From assembly GCA_019113455.1 (NCBI GenBank), contig DXHG01000070.1:1-19124 (forward strand): 19,124 nucleotides of DNA. The letters are read 5' to 3'. The number at the start of each line of letters is the position of its first letter. The first letter of the stretch is position 1. Below the pieces are notes generated by a model. It saw only the letters and a list, made by a program, of their open reading frames with translations. It ran no database searches and had not been told where the DNA came from. Positions 1 through 6,192 of the stretch are shown here, one piece after another. Source of the stretch: Candidatus Treponema faecavium. GTDB lineage: Bacteria; Spirochaetota; Spirochaetia; Treponematales; Treponemataceae. A program made the translations under genes and the position numbers.

Positions 1-1
1 G

Positions 2-466
2 TTTTCGGGCAGCGTCGCAGACAATATCCGCTACGGCAGGCCTGACGCATCCCGCTGCGAAGTGGAAGCGGCGGCAAAACTTGCAAACGCAGACACCTTT
101 ATCATGCACCTGCCTGACGGCTATGACACGGAACTCACGGCTGACGGCGTAAACTTAAGCCAGGGGCAGCGCCAGCTGTTGTCCATCGCGCGCGCGGCTG
201 TTTCAAACCCGCCGGTGCTTATCCTTGACGAGGCGACAAGCTCCATAGATACGCGCACCGAAACACTTATCGAAAAGGGCATGAACCGCCTGATGCAGGG
301 GCGTACAGTCTTTATTATCGCGCACCGGCTCTCTACAATACGCAACGCTGACGTGATACTCGTGCTTGAACAGGGCCGCATTATAGAACGCGGCAGCCAC
401 AACGAGCTGATAGCGGCAAAAGGACGCTACTATCAGCTCTACACGGGCATGTTTGAGCTGAGCTGA
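2..466 (+). CDS. ABC exporter, C-terminal part of ATPase domain (5'-truncated by window edge)
   Basis: This is the last 154 residues of a type I ABC exporter, a fused membrane-plus-ATPase protein in which ATP hydrolysis drives export of an unknown substrate across the inner membrane. The reading frame is open from base 2, so the gene begins outside the window. Visible motifs in order are the FSGSVADNIRYG stretch just after the Q-loop, the ABC signature (LSQGQRQ, a normal variant of LSGGQ), Walker B with catalytic glutamate (VLILDEATSS), the D-loop (SSID) and the H-loop histidine (IIAHRLST). The Walker A lysine and membrane domain lie upstream. A GTG at 62 is in frame but is inside the domain and is not the true start. 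Many such exporters work as heterodimers encoded side by side; the partner, if any, is outside the window. Substrate cannot be told from this portion. Confidence 0.93.
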   Translation, partial: FSGSVADNIRYGRPDASRCEVEAAAKLANADTFIMHLPDGYDTELTADGVNLSQGQRQLLSIARAAVSNPPVLILDEATSSIDTRTETLIEKGMNRLMQGRTVFIIAHRLSTIRNADVILVLEQGRIIERGSHNELIAAKGRYYQLYTGMFELS

Positions 467-492
467 TCAACCGAATTTTAGCGTATTTTCTG

Positions 493-634
493 CCGCCGGT
501 GCAGCAGCCACGCGAGACCGGCGGTAAAATATGATAAAAGTAATATACAGTAAGAAGACTGTGCTGTTTTTTCAGAAAAAAAGCAAGACAGCACCCGCAG
601 TGTGCAGAAGAGCAGCGGCTGCGCTGCACACTGC
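493..634. terminator. Cluster of inverted repeats between two convergent genes
   Basis: The 211-bp gap between the convergent ABC exporter and oxidoreductase genes holds three hairpins. One is an 8-bp stem, 493-500 with 517-524. The second is a 7-bp stem, 561-567 with 588-594, enclosing T6 and A7 runs. The third is a perfect 11-bp stem, 597-607 with 624-634, whose loop can fold further. Read on the minus strand, the 597-634 hairpin is followed about 14 nt later by a run of seven T (582-576). This could terminate the oxidoreductase transcript, although the distance is longer than in a textbook terminator. No good ORF is present. Confidence 0.45.
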
Positions 635-677
635 ACGCACGCTGGAACAGCCGCAGGGCGTGTTCCGGCGCACATGT

Positions 678-1973
678 TCATACCGCGTTCGGGATAAGCT
701 CCTCAAGGAACACGGAAGCATCGGCTTCAGGCCTGCCGATCAGCGGCGCAAGTCTGCGCGCGCAGGCAGCGGCAGCGCCCTGCGTACCGAACACGAGACC
801 GCCTGCAACTGTACCCGCCTGCAAATCGATTACGGCTTTTGCGTACAGCGCCGCGCTTTTTTCCGTTTCGGCGCCTGCCGCCGCTTCACGGTGCACGAGC
901 GCATATCTGCCGCTCCCTATTTCTTCCGGCGTAAGCACCGCCTTGCCGCCTGACACCGCCTCGCGTTCCCCGACGCGCAGCATCGCAGACGGCACCGTCT
1001 GCACGTACCGCGCAGGCTCTGCACCGCCGTACAATGCGTACAGCATCATGCGCGCGGCGGCAGACGCCTGCTCAAGCGCAGAAGGTACAATGCCCCAGCA
1101 CACGCCGTTAAATTCGGCGCAGTCGCCTGCAGCGTACACGGCCGCGTCGGATGTCTGCATCGCGTCGTTCACGATTATGCCGCGCGCACACGCAAGCCCG
1201 CAGTCAGCGGCAAGCGCCGTGTCGGGCCGCACGCCGACAGAATACAGCACGGTCTCTATACCATCGTCCGCGCAGACTGCGCGAAACACCTCAGCGGCGC
1301 GTTCCGTTTCAAGCCGCTTCAGATCAGGCGCCTGACCGGTATGCACGATAAGTCCGGTTTGCTCCAGATACGCGCTTAAAAGCTCAGATCCCCGCTCGTC
1401 AAGCTGACGCGGAAGCATACGCGGTGCGGTTTCTATCACGTGCACGCGGCGCACGCCGGCGTGTTTAACCGCGCGCGCCGCTTCTATGCCGAGCAGCCCG
1501 CCGCCGACAATCACCGCCGATTCCGTGTGCGGTGCAAGGTGCGCCTTCAGTGCAAGCGCGTCGCTCATCGTGCGCAGCGCAAACACGCTGCCAAACGCGG
1601 GACTGCCCGGCTGCGGTACAGCGGGGCGGTTTGCCTGCGCGCCTGCCGCTATGAGGAGCCCATCATACGAAAGCCCGTATTCTGCGCTGTCTTTCTGCAC
1701 GAACACCTGCTTTGCCGCGCGGTCTATGCGCACCGCGCGCGCCGGATTGTGCAGCGTGATATGCCGCGCGGCAAACCAGTCTGCCTTTCTTATCGTAAGA
1801 GCGGCGGGGTCTGCTGTTCCCGCAACTACCTCGGGCAGGCGCGGCCGCGTGTAATCAGGCGGCGTATCGGCGCTTACCATATCGATACACAGTTCCGTGC
1901 CGGGATGCAGTTTACGCAGTTCCGCCGCCGCGGTAACGGCTGCGATGCCGCTTCCAATAATAACTATGTTCAT
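678..1973 (-). CDS. NAD(P)/FAD-dependent oxidoreductase (nitrite/rubredoxin reductase-like)
   Basis: A 431-residue flavoprotein of the pyridine nucleotide-disulfide oxidoreductase superfamily that would move electrons from NAD(P)H through FAD to a small acceptor protein. The N-terminal FAD-binding glycine motif is GSGIAAVTAAAEL (residues 7-19), followed by the YTRPRLPEVVAG stretch typical of the NirB/rubredoxin reductase branch (41-52). The NAD(P)-binding motif is VGGGLLGIEAA (156-166) and the second FAD contact is VYAAGDCAE (279-287). No CxxxxC redox disulfide is seen near the FAD site, so it is not a thioredoxin- or lipoamide-type enzyme. The frame stays open to 2330, but the ATG at 1973 starts directly at the FAD fold and follows a GGGGG ribosome-binding stretch (about 1984-1978), so I chose it. 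The partner (rubredoxin, a nitrite reductase subunit or a peroxide-detoxifying protein) is not nearby; the exact substrate is unknown. Confidence 0.85.
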   Translation of the reverse strand: MNIVIIGSGIAAVTAAAELRKLHPGTELCIDMVSADTPPDYTRPRLPEVVAGTADPAALTIRKADWFAARHITLHNPARAVRIDRAAKQVFVQKDSAEYGLSYDGLLIAAGAQANRPAVPQPGSPAFGSVFALRTMSDALALKAHLAPHTESAVIVGGGLLGIEAARAVKHAGVRRVHVIETAPRMLPRQLDERGSELLSAYLEQTGLIVHTGQAPDLKRLETERAAEVFRAVCADDGIETVLYSVGVRPDTALAADCGLACARGIIVNDAMQTSDAAVYAAGDCAEFNGVCWGIVPSALEQASAAARMMLYALYGGAEPARYVQTVPSAMLRVGEREAVSGGKAVLTPEEIGSGRYALVHREAAAGAETEKSAALYAKAVIDLQAGTVAGGLVFGTQGAAAACARRLAPLIGRPEADASVFLEELIPNAV

Positions 1974-1983
1974 TCGTACCCCC

Positions 1984-2012
1984 TTGACTCTGCATATATG
2001 CACGTTTATGCT
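1984..2012 (+). promoter_or_regulatory. Sigma70-type promoter for the MBL-fold gene
   Basis: TTGACT (1984-1989), a 17-bp spacer and TATGCT (2007-2012). The ATG at 2019 begins 7 nt after the -10 box, where transcription would be expected to start, so the mRNA may be leaderless. The spacer contains a perfect 12-bp palindrome, TGCATATATGCA (1991-2002), which could be an operator or could hold the -10 region of the divergent oxidoreductase gene. Confidence 0.65.
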
Positions 2013-2018
2013 TTTTTT

Positions 2019-2900
2019 ATGCGATGCACGCTTCTCGGTACCGGCACCAGCCACGGCATCCCCGTCATCGGCTGTTCGTGCGGCACCTGCACCTCCTGCG
2101 ACCCCAAAGACAAGCGAACCAGAACAAGTGCGCTGTTTGAATGCTGCAGCGCACAGGGAAATGCGGCGTTTGTCATAGACACGGGGCCGGAGTTCCGCAT
2201 ACAGGCGCTGACATACGGCATCACGCGGCTTGACGCAGTCTTTATTACGCACGACCACGCAGACCACCTGCACGGCATTGACGATCTGCGCGTGTTTTCC
2301 TGCTGCAAGCCGGGAACAGCCCAGCCGCATACGGGCCTTCCGCTGTATTCAAACGCGCAGGTGCTTGAAAGCATCAGGACGCGGTTTCCCTATATTTTCA
2401 AAGACATTAAGACAGGCGGCGGGCGCCCGCAGCTGCAGCTGTGCAGTATCGAAGGCAAACCCGCCGCTGTCGGCCCCATGACTGTGCGCGCCGTGCCGCT
2501 CGTGCACGGAAACGCACGCACAACCGGATGTCTCGTGTCGCATACCGCGCCTGACGGCTCTCTACATTCTATCGCATATCTGACAGACTGTAAAACGATT
2601 CCTGAATCATCGTACGAGCTGCTCGCGCGGTACGGCGGCTCGATAGACCATCTCGTTATAGACGCGCTCCGCGTGCGCCCGCACGGCACGCATCTCTCGT
2701 TTGAAGAAGCGCTTTTATGCGCCGCGCGTATCGGCGCTGTGCACACGTGGCTCTTTCATATCTGCCACGATATGCGGCACGCACAGATTATGCAGTATGT
2801 TTCAGACATCTGTCAAAAGAAACCGGAGCTGCGCGCGCTCACGGAAAACGGGCGCACGGCTGCACCAGCATACGACGGGCTGCAGCTTGAGACATGCTGA
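2019..2900 (+). CDS. MBL-fold metallo-hydrolase, PhnP-like
   Basis: A 293-residue metallo-beta-lactamase-fold hydrolase. It opens with LLGTGTSHGIPVIGC and a cysteine cluster (GCSCGTCTSC, 18-27) like the zinc-binding insert of PhnP-type phosphodiesterases. The metal-binding HDHADH is at 78-83. Later ligands are likely the histidine in VPLVHGN, the aspartate in YLTDCKTIP and the histidine in LFHICHDM. PhnP itself opens 5-phosphoribosyl 1,2-cyclic phosphate in phosphonate use, but no phn genes are visible here. The same subfamily includes many uncharacterised cyclic or nucleotide phosphodiesterases, so the substrate is open. In-frame ATGs occur at 1998 and 2019. The second sits directly at the conserved N-terminus and 7 nt after a good promoter; neither has a Shine-Dalgarno sequence. 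It diverges from the oxidoreductase gene and converges on rpmB. Confidence 0.85.
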   Translation: MRCTLLGTGTSHGIPVIGCSCGTCTSCDPKDKRTRTSALFECCSAQGNAAFVIDTGPEFRIQALTYGITRLDAVFITHDHADHLHGIDDLRVFSCCKPGTAQPHTGLPLYSNAQVLESIRTRFPYIFKDIKTGGGRPQLQLCSIEGKPAAVGPMTVRAVPLVHGNARTTGCLVSHTAPDGSLHSIAYLTDCKTIPESSYELLARYGGSIDHLVIDALRVRPHGTHLSFEEALLCAARIGAVHTWLFHICHDMRHAQIMQYVSDICQKKPELRALTENGRTAAPAYDGLQLETC

Positions 2901-2915
2901 CACGGAGCTGTGCAT

Positions 2916-2950
2916 AAAAAAAGCTGCCCCGGAATATCCGAGACAGCTTT
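2916..2950 (-). terminator. Rho-independent terminator of rpmB
   Basis: On the minus strand an 11-bp stem (2947-2937 with 2933-2923, two G-T pairs) with a TAT loop is followed at once by seven T (2922-2916). It starts 22 nt past the rpmB stop codon. The A-rich left flank means it may also slow transcription of the convergent MBL-fold gene. Confidence 0.88.
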
Positions 2951-2972
2951 CTCCATACTGCGCACTGTTATG

Positions 2973-3164
2973 CTACACTTTCTTTGTAACATAACCGCTT
3001 CTCAGGCAGCGAGTGCACATTTTAAGGGTCATTGTCGTACCGCCGATTTCGGTTTTTACCGATACCAGATTCGGCTTCCAGGTACGGCGGGTATGATTGT
3101 ACGATTTACTTACTTTGTTTCCGCTCAATGGCCCCTTTCCGCAAATATCACATCTTCTTGACAT
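2973..3164 (-). CDS. rpmB: 50S ribosomal protein L28
   Basis: A 63-residue ribosomal protein of the large subunit. It starts with the conserved MSRRCDICGKGP and contains the NHTRRTWKPN segment that contacts rRNA. The pairs CDIC (5-8) and CTRC (49-52) form the zinc ribbon, so this is the zinc-dependent (C+) form. The frame extends to a TTG at 3170, but the ATG at 3164 matches the family N-terminus and is preceded by AGG (about 3174-3172). The gene stands alone between its own promoter and terminator, downstream of pyk. Confidence 0.95.
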   Translation of the reverse strand: MSRRCDICGKGPLSGNKVSKSYNHTRRTWKPNLVSVKTEIGGTTMTLKMCTRCLRSGYVTKKV

Positions 3165-3199
3165 ATCCAACCTGCCTATCAGTGTTACAAGTGGTAAAA

Positions 3200-3228
3200 A
3201 CTATACCAAATTTCGCGAACAATGTCAA
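3200..3228 (-). promoter_or_regulatory. Near-consensus sigma70 promoter of rpmB
   Basis: On the minus strand TTGACA (3228-3223), a 17-bp spacer and TATAGT (3205-3200). Its -35 box overlaps the last codons of pyk, which ends at 3225. The expected 5' leader is about 30 nt and carries a weak AGG ribosome-binding site. This is the strongest promoter in the window by eye, as expected for a ribosomal protein gene. Confidence 0.85.
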
Positions 3229-5021
3229 ATAGTGCCTTCATAGACAAGGAACTGCGCGCCGTCAATCGTAACGGCAAGGCCTGACTCAAGCGTCTTGAAC
3301 GCGCCGTGCACGCCGGTAAGCCACACCAGATTCTGGTTCACCGCCTGCAGGACTTCCGCCGTCAGTTCGGAATCCTCTTCGGCAATAATGCCGTCGACAA
3401 TGCGCAGAAGCGGAATCAGGTCGCTCGTGATCTTTTTGCACACAAGGATTTCACCGCCGTGCTGCTTGAGGAACATCCAGCCTTCTTCCAGCGTGTTCGC
3501 CTTGACGATATGTCCGTTTGCGCGCGTAACGGCAGGGTTAATAAAGCCGCCGCTGCTGCCGCGCGCAAGAACATTGCCCACAATGAGTACGCGCACCGTA
3601 TTCACCATGAGCGGGCTGAACAGCGGAATACCGGCAACCAATATCACGCGGTCAAACATATGCACAACGCCCGCGTCAAGCGCAATCTTTATCGCGTTCT
3701 GCGTCATCTGCGCAGAATCTTCCGCCATGCCTGCCAGAAGCGGCACGACACCCCAGTGCAGCTGCAGCTGCCGCCGCACCTGCGGGTCGGGCGTGAGCGC
3801 GATAACCGCCTGCTCTGGCCGGAACGTGCTGAGCATACGCGCCGTATTGCCCGACAGCGTCGGCGTAATAATCACCATCGCTTTAACATCCCGCGCCGTT
3901 GTGTACGCATTGCGCGCCATGATAAAGCCGATATTGCCGCTTTCTTCATAGGGAGACGGAAATTCACGCATACGCTGGCAGTATTCTTGTGAATCTTCCA
4001 CCGTGAGCGCGATGCGGGACATCGTTTCAACCGCTTCAACCGGATACGCGCCGTTCGCCGTCTCTCCCGAAAGCATTACCGCGTCGGTTCCGTCAAATAT
4101 TGCATTTGCCACATCCGTAAGCTCTGCACGCGTCGGACGCGGGTTTACAATCATCGAATCGAGCATCTGCGTCGCAGTGATTACCGGCTTGCCCGCCTTG
4201 CGGCACTCGGCGATAATGCACTTCTGCACGATCGGGATGCGCTCCGTTGCAAGCTGCACGCCGAGATCGCCGCGCGCAACCATAACGCCGTCAGCAGCGG
4301 CGGCTATCTCTCGGATATTGTCAACGCCCTCTTCATTTTCGATTTTCGCAATAATGCGCGCGCGGGAGCCCAGGCTTTCAAGATACTGCCTGATTTCCAC
4401 AATTTCTGACGCAAAGCTCACAAAACTCGCCGCAACAAAGTCGACATTCTGCGATGCGCCGAACGCCAAGTCTTTTTTATCCTGCTCTGACATAATCGGA
4501 AGCCCTGCATGTATGCCGATAAGATTGACATTCTTTCTGCTTCCGATTGTGCCGGTGTTGTGCGCGCTGCACACGACCGTTTTGTTCTCTATGCGGATAA
4601 CATCCAGTTCAAGCAGTCCGTCGGCAATCAGTATGCGGATGCCGGGAGACACGCGCTCCGGCAGCGCGCGCCACGTTACCGAAAGGCGCGCAGGCTTTCC
4701 GTCAGCCGCCGCTTCAGTCGGCTCGCCGTTTACAGAGACTTCTACAATGTCTCCGGCGTTAATCGTTACGGTTCCGCCTGCGGCCACCTGTCCGGTGCGT
4801 ATTTCCGGCCCCTTGGTGTCAAGCATAAGCGCCACCGGCCGGTTCAGTTTTTCAGATACGCGCTTTACCCGATCCATCGCCTCTTTATGCGACGTGTAAT
4901 CGCCGTGGGAAAAATTAAAACGGGCTATATTCATGCCCGCAAGAATGAGCTTTTCAACAACCGCGTCGCTTGCCGTCGCGGGCCCCATCGAACAGACAAT
5001 CTTTGTTTTTGTAGAAAACAT
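3225..5021 (-). CDS. pyk: Pyruvate kinase with C-terminal swivel-like extension
   Basis: Converts phosphoenolpyruvate and ADP to pyruvate and ATP in the cytoplasm, the last step of glycolysis. At 598 residues it is longer than the usual 470 or so. The TIM-barrel motifs are complete: ARFNFSHGD (33-41), DTKGPEIRTG (68-77), the catalytic lysine and Mg ligand in IIAKIENEEG (K226, E228), MVARGDLGV (247-255), and the ATQMLDSM/RPTRAE/SGETANG block (283-324). After the allosteric domain, residues about 485-598 resemble the PEP-utiliser swivelling domain of Bacillus-type kinases. The phospho-histidine motif normally read TSHAA is TAEVL here, so phosphotransfer by that domain is unlikely. The ATG at 5021 matches the family start. 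No Shine-Dalgarno precedes it and a promoter ends 6 nt upstream. Confidence 0.96.
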   Translation of the reverse strand: MFSTKTKIVCSMGPATASDAVVEKLILAGMNIARFNFSHGDYTSHKEAMDRVKRVSEKLNRPVALMLDTKGPEIRTGQVAAGGTVTINAGDIVEVSVNGEPTEAAADGKPARLSVTWRALPERVSPGIRILIADGLLELDVIRIENKTVVCSAHNTGTIGSRKNVNLIGIHAGLPIMSEQDKKDLAFGASQNVDFVAASFVSFASEIVEIRQYLESLGSRARIIAKIENEEGVDNIREIAAAADGVMVARGDLGVQLATERIPIVQKCIIAECRKAGKPVITATQMLDSMIVNPRPTRAELTDVANAIFDGTDAVMLSGETANGAYPVEAVETMSRIALTVEDSQEYCQRMREFPSPYEESGNIGFIMARNAYTTARDVKAMVIITPTLSGNTARMLSTFRPEQAVIALTPDPQVRRQLQLHWGVVPLLAGMAEDSAQMTQNAIKIALDAGVVHMFDRVILVAGIPLFSPLMVNTVRVLIVGNVLARGSSGGFINPAVTRANGHIVKANTLEEGWMFLKQHGGEILVCKKITSDLIPLLRIVDGIIAEEDSELTAEVLQAVNQNLVWLTGVHGAFKTLESGLAVTIDGAQFLVYEGTI

Positions 5022-5027
5022 GGGTAA

Positions 5028-5056
5028 AGTATGCAGCAGTTTTATTGTTCTGTCAA
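5028..5056 (-). promoter_or_regulatory. Promoter of pyk, possibly giving a leaderless mRNA
   Basis: On the minus strand TTGACA (5056-5051), a 17-bp spacer and CATACT (5033-5028, 4 of 6 matches to TATAAT). Six bases separate the -10 box from the pyk ATG at 5021, leaving no room for a ribosome-binding site if transcription starts at the usual distance. Confidence 0.65.
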
Positions 5057-5173
5057 CAATACTATCCAAGGCGGGAGCGTTTGTGCTGCGCAGGCGGGGT
5101 TTCTTTGCGGGCCTCTCAGCGGAGAAAAAAGTCCGCGCACAGGGTAAATGCTGCAGCCCGGAGCGGCAGCAGG

Positions 5174-5435
5174 TTTGCCGTCGGCAAACTGAAAAATTTC
5201 CCGATGGCTAAATTTTGGTTTGCCGTTTATCAGACATGAATTTTGCCGATGGCCAGCGGCGCACTTGCCGATTGCAAATTTTTTGTTTGCCGTCGGCAAA
5301 TGAAACGTTTGCCGATGGCAAGTGCCTCGCTGGCCGACGGCAAAATTCTTACCGGATAAACGGCAAATTTTTTATTTGCCACCGGCAAAATTAAATTTTG
5401 CAATCGGCAAATTTTTATTTTTTAAACGGGAAATT
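5174..5435. repeat. Tandem array of 22-23 bp palindromic units
   Basis: About twelve units with consensus core TTTGCCG-N-CGGCAAA recur with centres at 5181, 5204, 5226, 5249, 5271, 5293, 5315, 5337, 5360, 5382, 5404 and 5426. Every step is 22 or 23 bp. Perfect or near-perfect palindromes are at 5173-5189, 5286-5300, 5308-5321, 5333-5341 and 5375-5389. Units at 5226, 5360 and 5426 keep only one arm. Linkers are mostly A/T-rich. Because the period is not a multiple of three and stops are present, it is not a coding repeat. It fills the gap between the pgsA stop and the pyk promoter. The remaining gap, 5070-5172, shows nothing I can name. Function unknown. Confidence 0.9.
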
Positions 5436-5460
5436 GCCGGTTCATGCAATCAGCCGGCAA
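5434..5460 (-). terminator. Possible terminator hairpin after pgsA
   Basis: Perfect 7-bp stem TTGCCGG (5434-5440) with CCGGCAA (5454-5460) and a 13-nt loop, 22 nt past the pgsA stop on the minus strand. It is followed by TTTCCCGTTT rather than a clean T run. It is also the right-hand end of the palindrome array and may simply be a diverged unit. Confidence 0.4.
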
Positions 5461-5481
5461 ACCGCTGCATTGGGCGCCGCG

Positions 5482-6066
5482 CTACCGTGCGTTTTTCAGT
5501 ACGCTCTTAAAATGGATGAGATAATCGGCAAACGACAGGTATGCCGCCGCGGCGCACACGCAATACAGGACAACGGCAGCGGCGCGCAGTTCGGCAAATA
5601 TCGGCACGTCAATGCCCAGCCGCACAAAAGACTCAAGCAGCAGCGTATAAAAAGACGCGCACACGTACAGCACCGTTTTTAATTTGCCGCCTTTGCGCGC
5701 GCCAATTGCAACGCCCTGCTTTACCGCAATGAGGCGCATAAAATGCATGATAAACTCGCGGTATATGATAAGCAGCAGTATAAACGCGGGCATGTAGCCT
5801 GCTCCGGTAAAGCAGCAGAACACACCCAGATGCAGCAGCACATCCGCAAACGGATCAAACAGTTTGCCGAAATCGCTTACTTCGTTATTCCTGCGCGCAA
5901 AAAAACCATCAAGAAAATCAGTAAATTCCGCAAACGCGAGCAGCGGAATAAGGATATACACAGACGCAGACGCAAAGCGCCCCGTCCATATGGGAATAAA
6001 ATAGATAATAAAAAAAAGCGGCGCAAGGATAACGCGCGTAAGCGTAAATCTGTCGGCTGTTTTCAT
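5482..6066 (-). CDS. pgsA: CDP-diacylglycerol-glycerol-3-phosphate phosphatidyltransferase-like protein
   Basis: A 194-residue integral membrane CDP-alcohol phosphatidyltransferase. The family motif D-x2-DG-x2-AR-x8-G-x3-D-x3-D is complete at residues 50-75 (D50, D53, G54, A57, R58, G67, D71, D75); these acidic residues bind the metal ion and the CDP group. Several hydrophobic helices flank it (about 10-28, 34-48, 74-102, 133-150, 160-185). PgsA makes phosphatidylglycerol phosphate, the precursor of phosphatidylglycerol and cardiolipin. Other members of the family use inositol, serine or choline, and the motif alone does not separate them, so the symbol is a best guess. The gene has its own promoter ending 6 nt before the ATG, no ribosome-binding site, and is followed by the palindrome array. 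Confidence 0.85.
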   Translation of the reverse strand: MKTADRFTLTRVILAPLFFIIYFIPIWTGRFASASVYILIPLLAFAEFTDFLDGFFARRNNEVSDFGKLFDPFADVLLHLGVFCCFTGAGYMPAFILLLIIYREFIMHFMRLIAVKQGVAIGARKGGKLKTVLYVCASFYTLLLESFVRLGIDVPIFAELRAAAVVLYCVCAAAAYLSFADYLIHFKSVLKNAR

Positions 6067-6072
6067 GCTGTT

Positions 6073-6101
6073 AGTATTATTTGAGAGCGTGTTCTTGTCA
6101 A
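6073..6101 (-). promoter_or_regulatory. Promoter of pgsA, possibly giving a leaderless mRNA
   Basis: On the minus strand TTGACA (6101-6096), a 17-bp spacer and AATACT (6078-6073, 4 of 6 matches). Six bases then the ATG at 6066. This is the same geometry as at pyk, hprK and the MBL-fold gene. Confidence 0.65.
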
Positions 6102-6149
6102 GCGGGAACGATGCACCCCGCAGCGCGCCGGAGGCCTTTACGCGGCTGC

Positions 6150-6185
6150 GCGGTGCGGGCAGCAGAGAAACACTGCCCGCACTGC
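6150..6185. other. Strong GC-rich inverted repeat after the membrane-protein gene
   Basis: Perfect 10-bp stem 6153-6162 with 6173-6182, extendable to 13 bp with one G-T pair, and a 10-nt loop. It lies 8 nt past the stop of the membrane-protein gene on the minus strand. No T run follows, so it may be a Rho-dependent or 3'-end-stabilising hairpin rather than an intrinsic terminator. Confidence 0.5.
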
Positions 6186-6192
6186 CGCGCCG

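Noticed and set aside
531..953. 140-codon plus-strand frame overlapping the oxidoreductase 3' end
   Set aside because: Arg/Ala/Cys-rich, mostly antisense to a conserved gene and covering the hairpin cluster; no ribosome-binding site or motif.
1440..2018. Upstream extension of the MBL-fold frame (and the matching 550-residue form of the oxidoreductase to 2330)
   Set aside because: Both extensions run antisense through the other gene, are Arg/Ala-rich or unlike any family, and the conserved N-termini begin at 2019 and 1973.
4003..4899. 298-codon open frame on the plus strand opposite pyk
   Set aside because: It lies fully antisense to a clearly real pyruvate kinase gene, has low-complexity Ser/Ile/Ala-rich composition typical of shadow frames, and has no recognisable domain.
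5174..5435. The palindrome array as a CRISPR array
   Set aside because: The units are contiguous with only 6-8 bp linkers that are similar A/T-rich sequence, so there are no unique spacers.
5042..5510. Short frames over the palindrome array with repeated peptide phrases such as FAIGK and FADGK
   Set aside because: The phrases come from the DNA repeat read in different frames; the 22-23 bp period shifts frame from unit to unit, so no continuous repeat protein is encoded.
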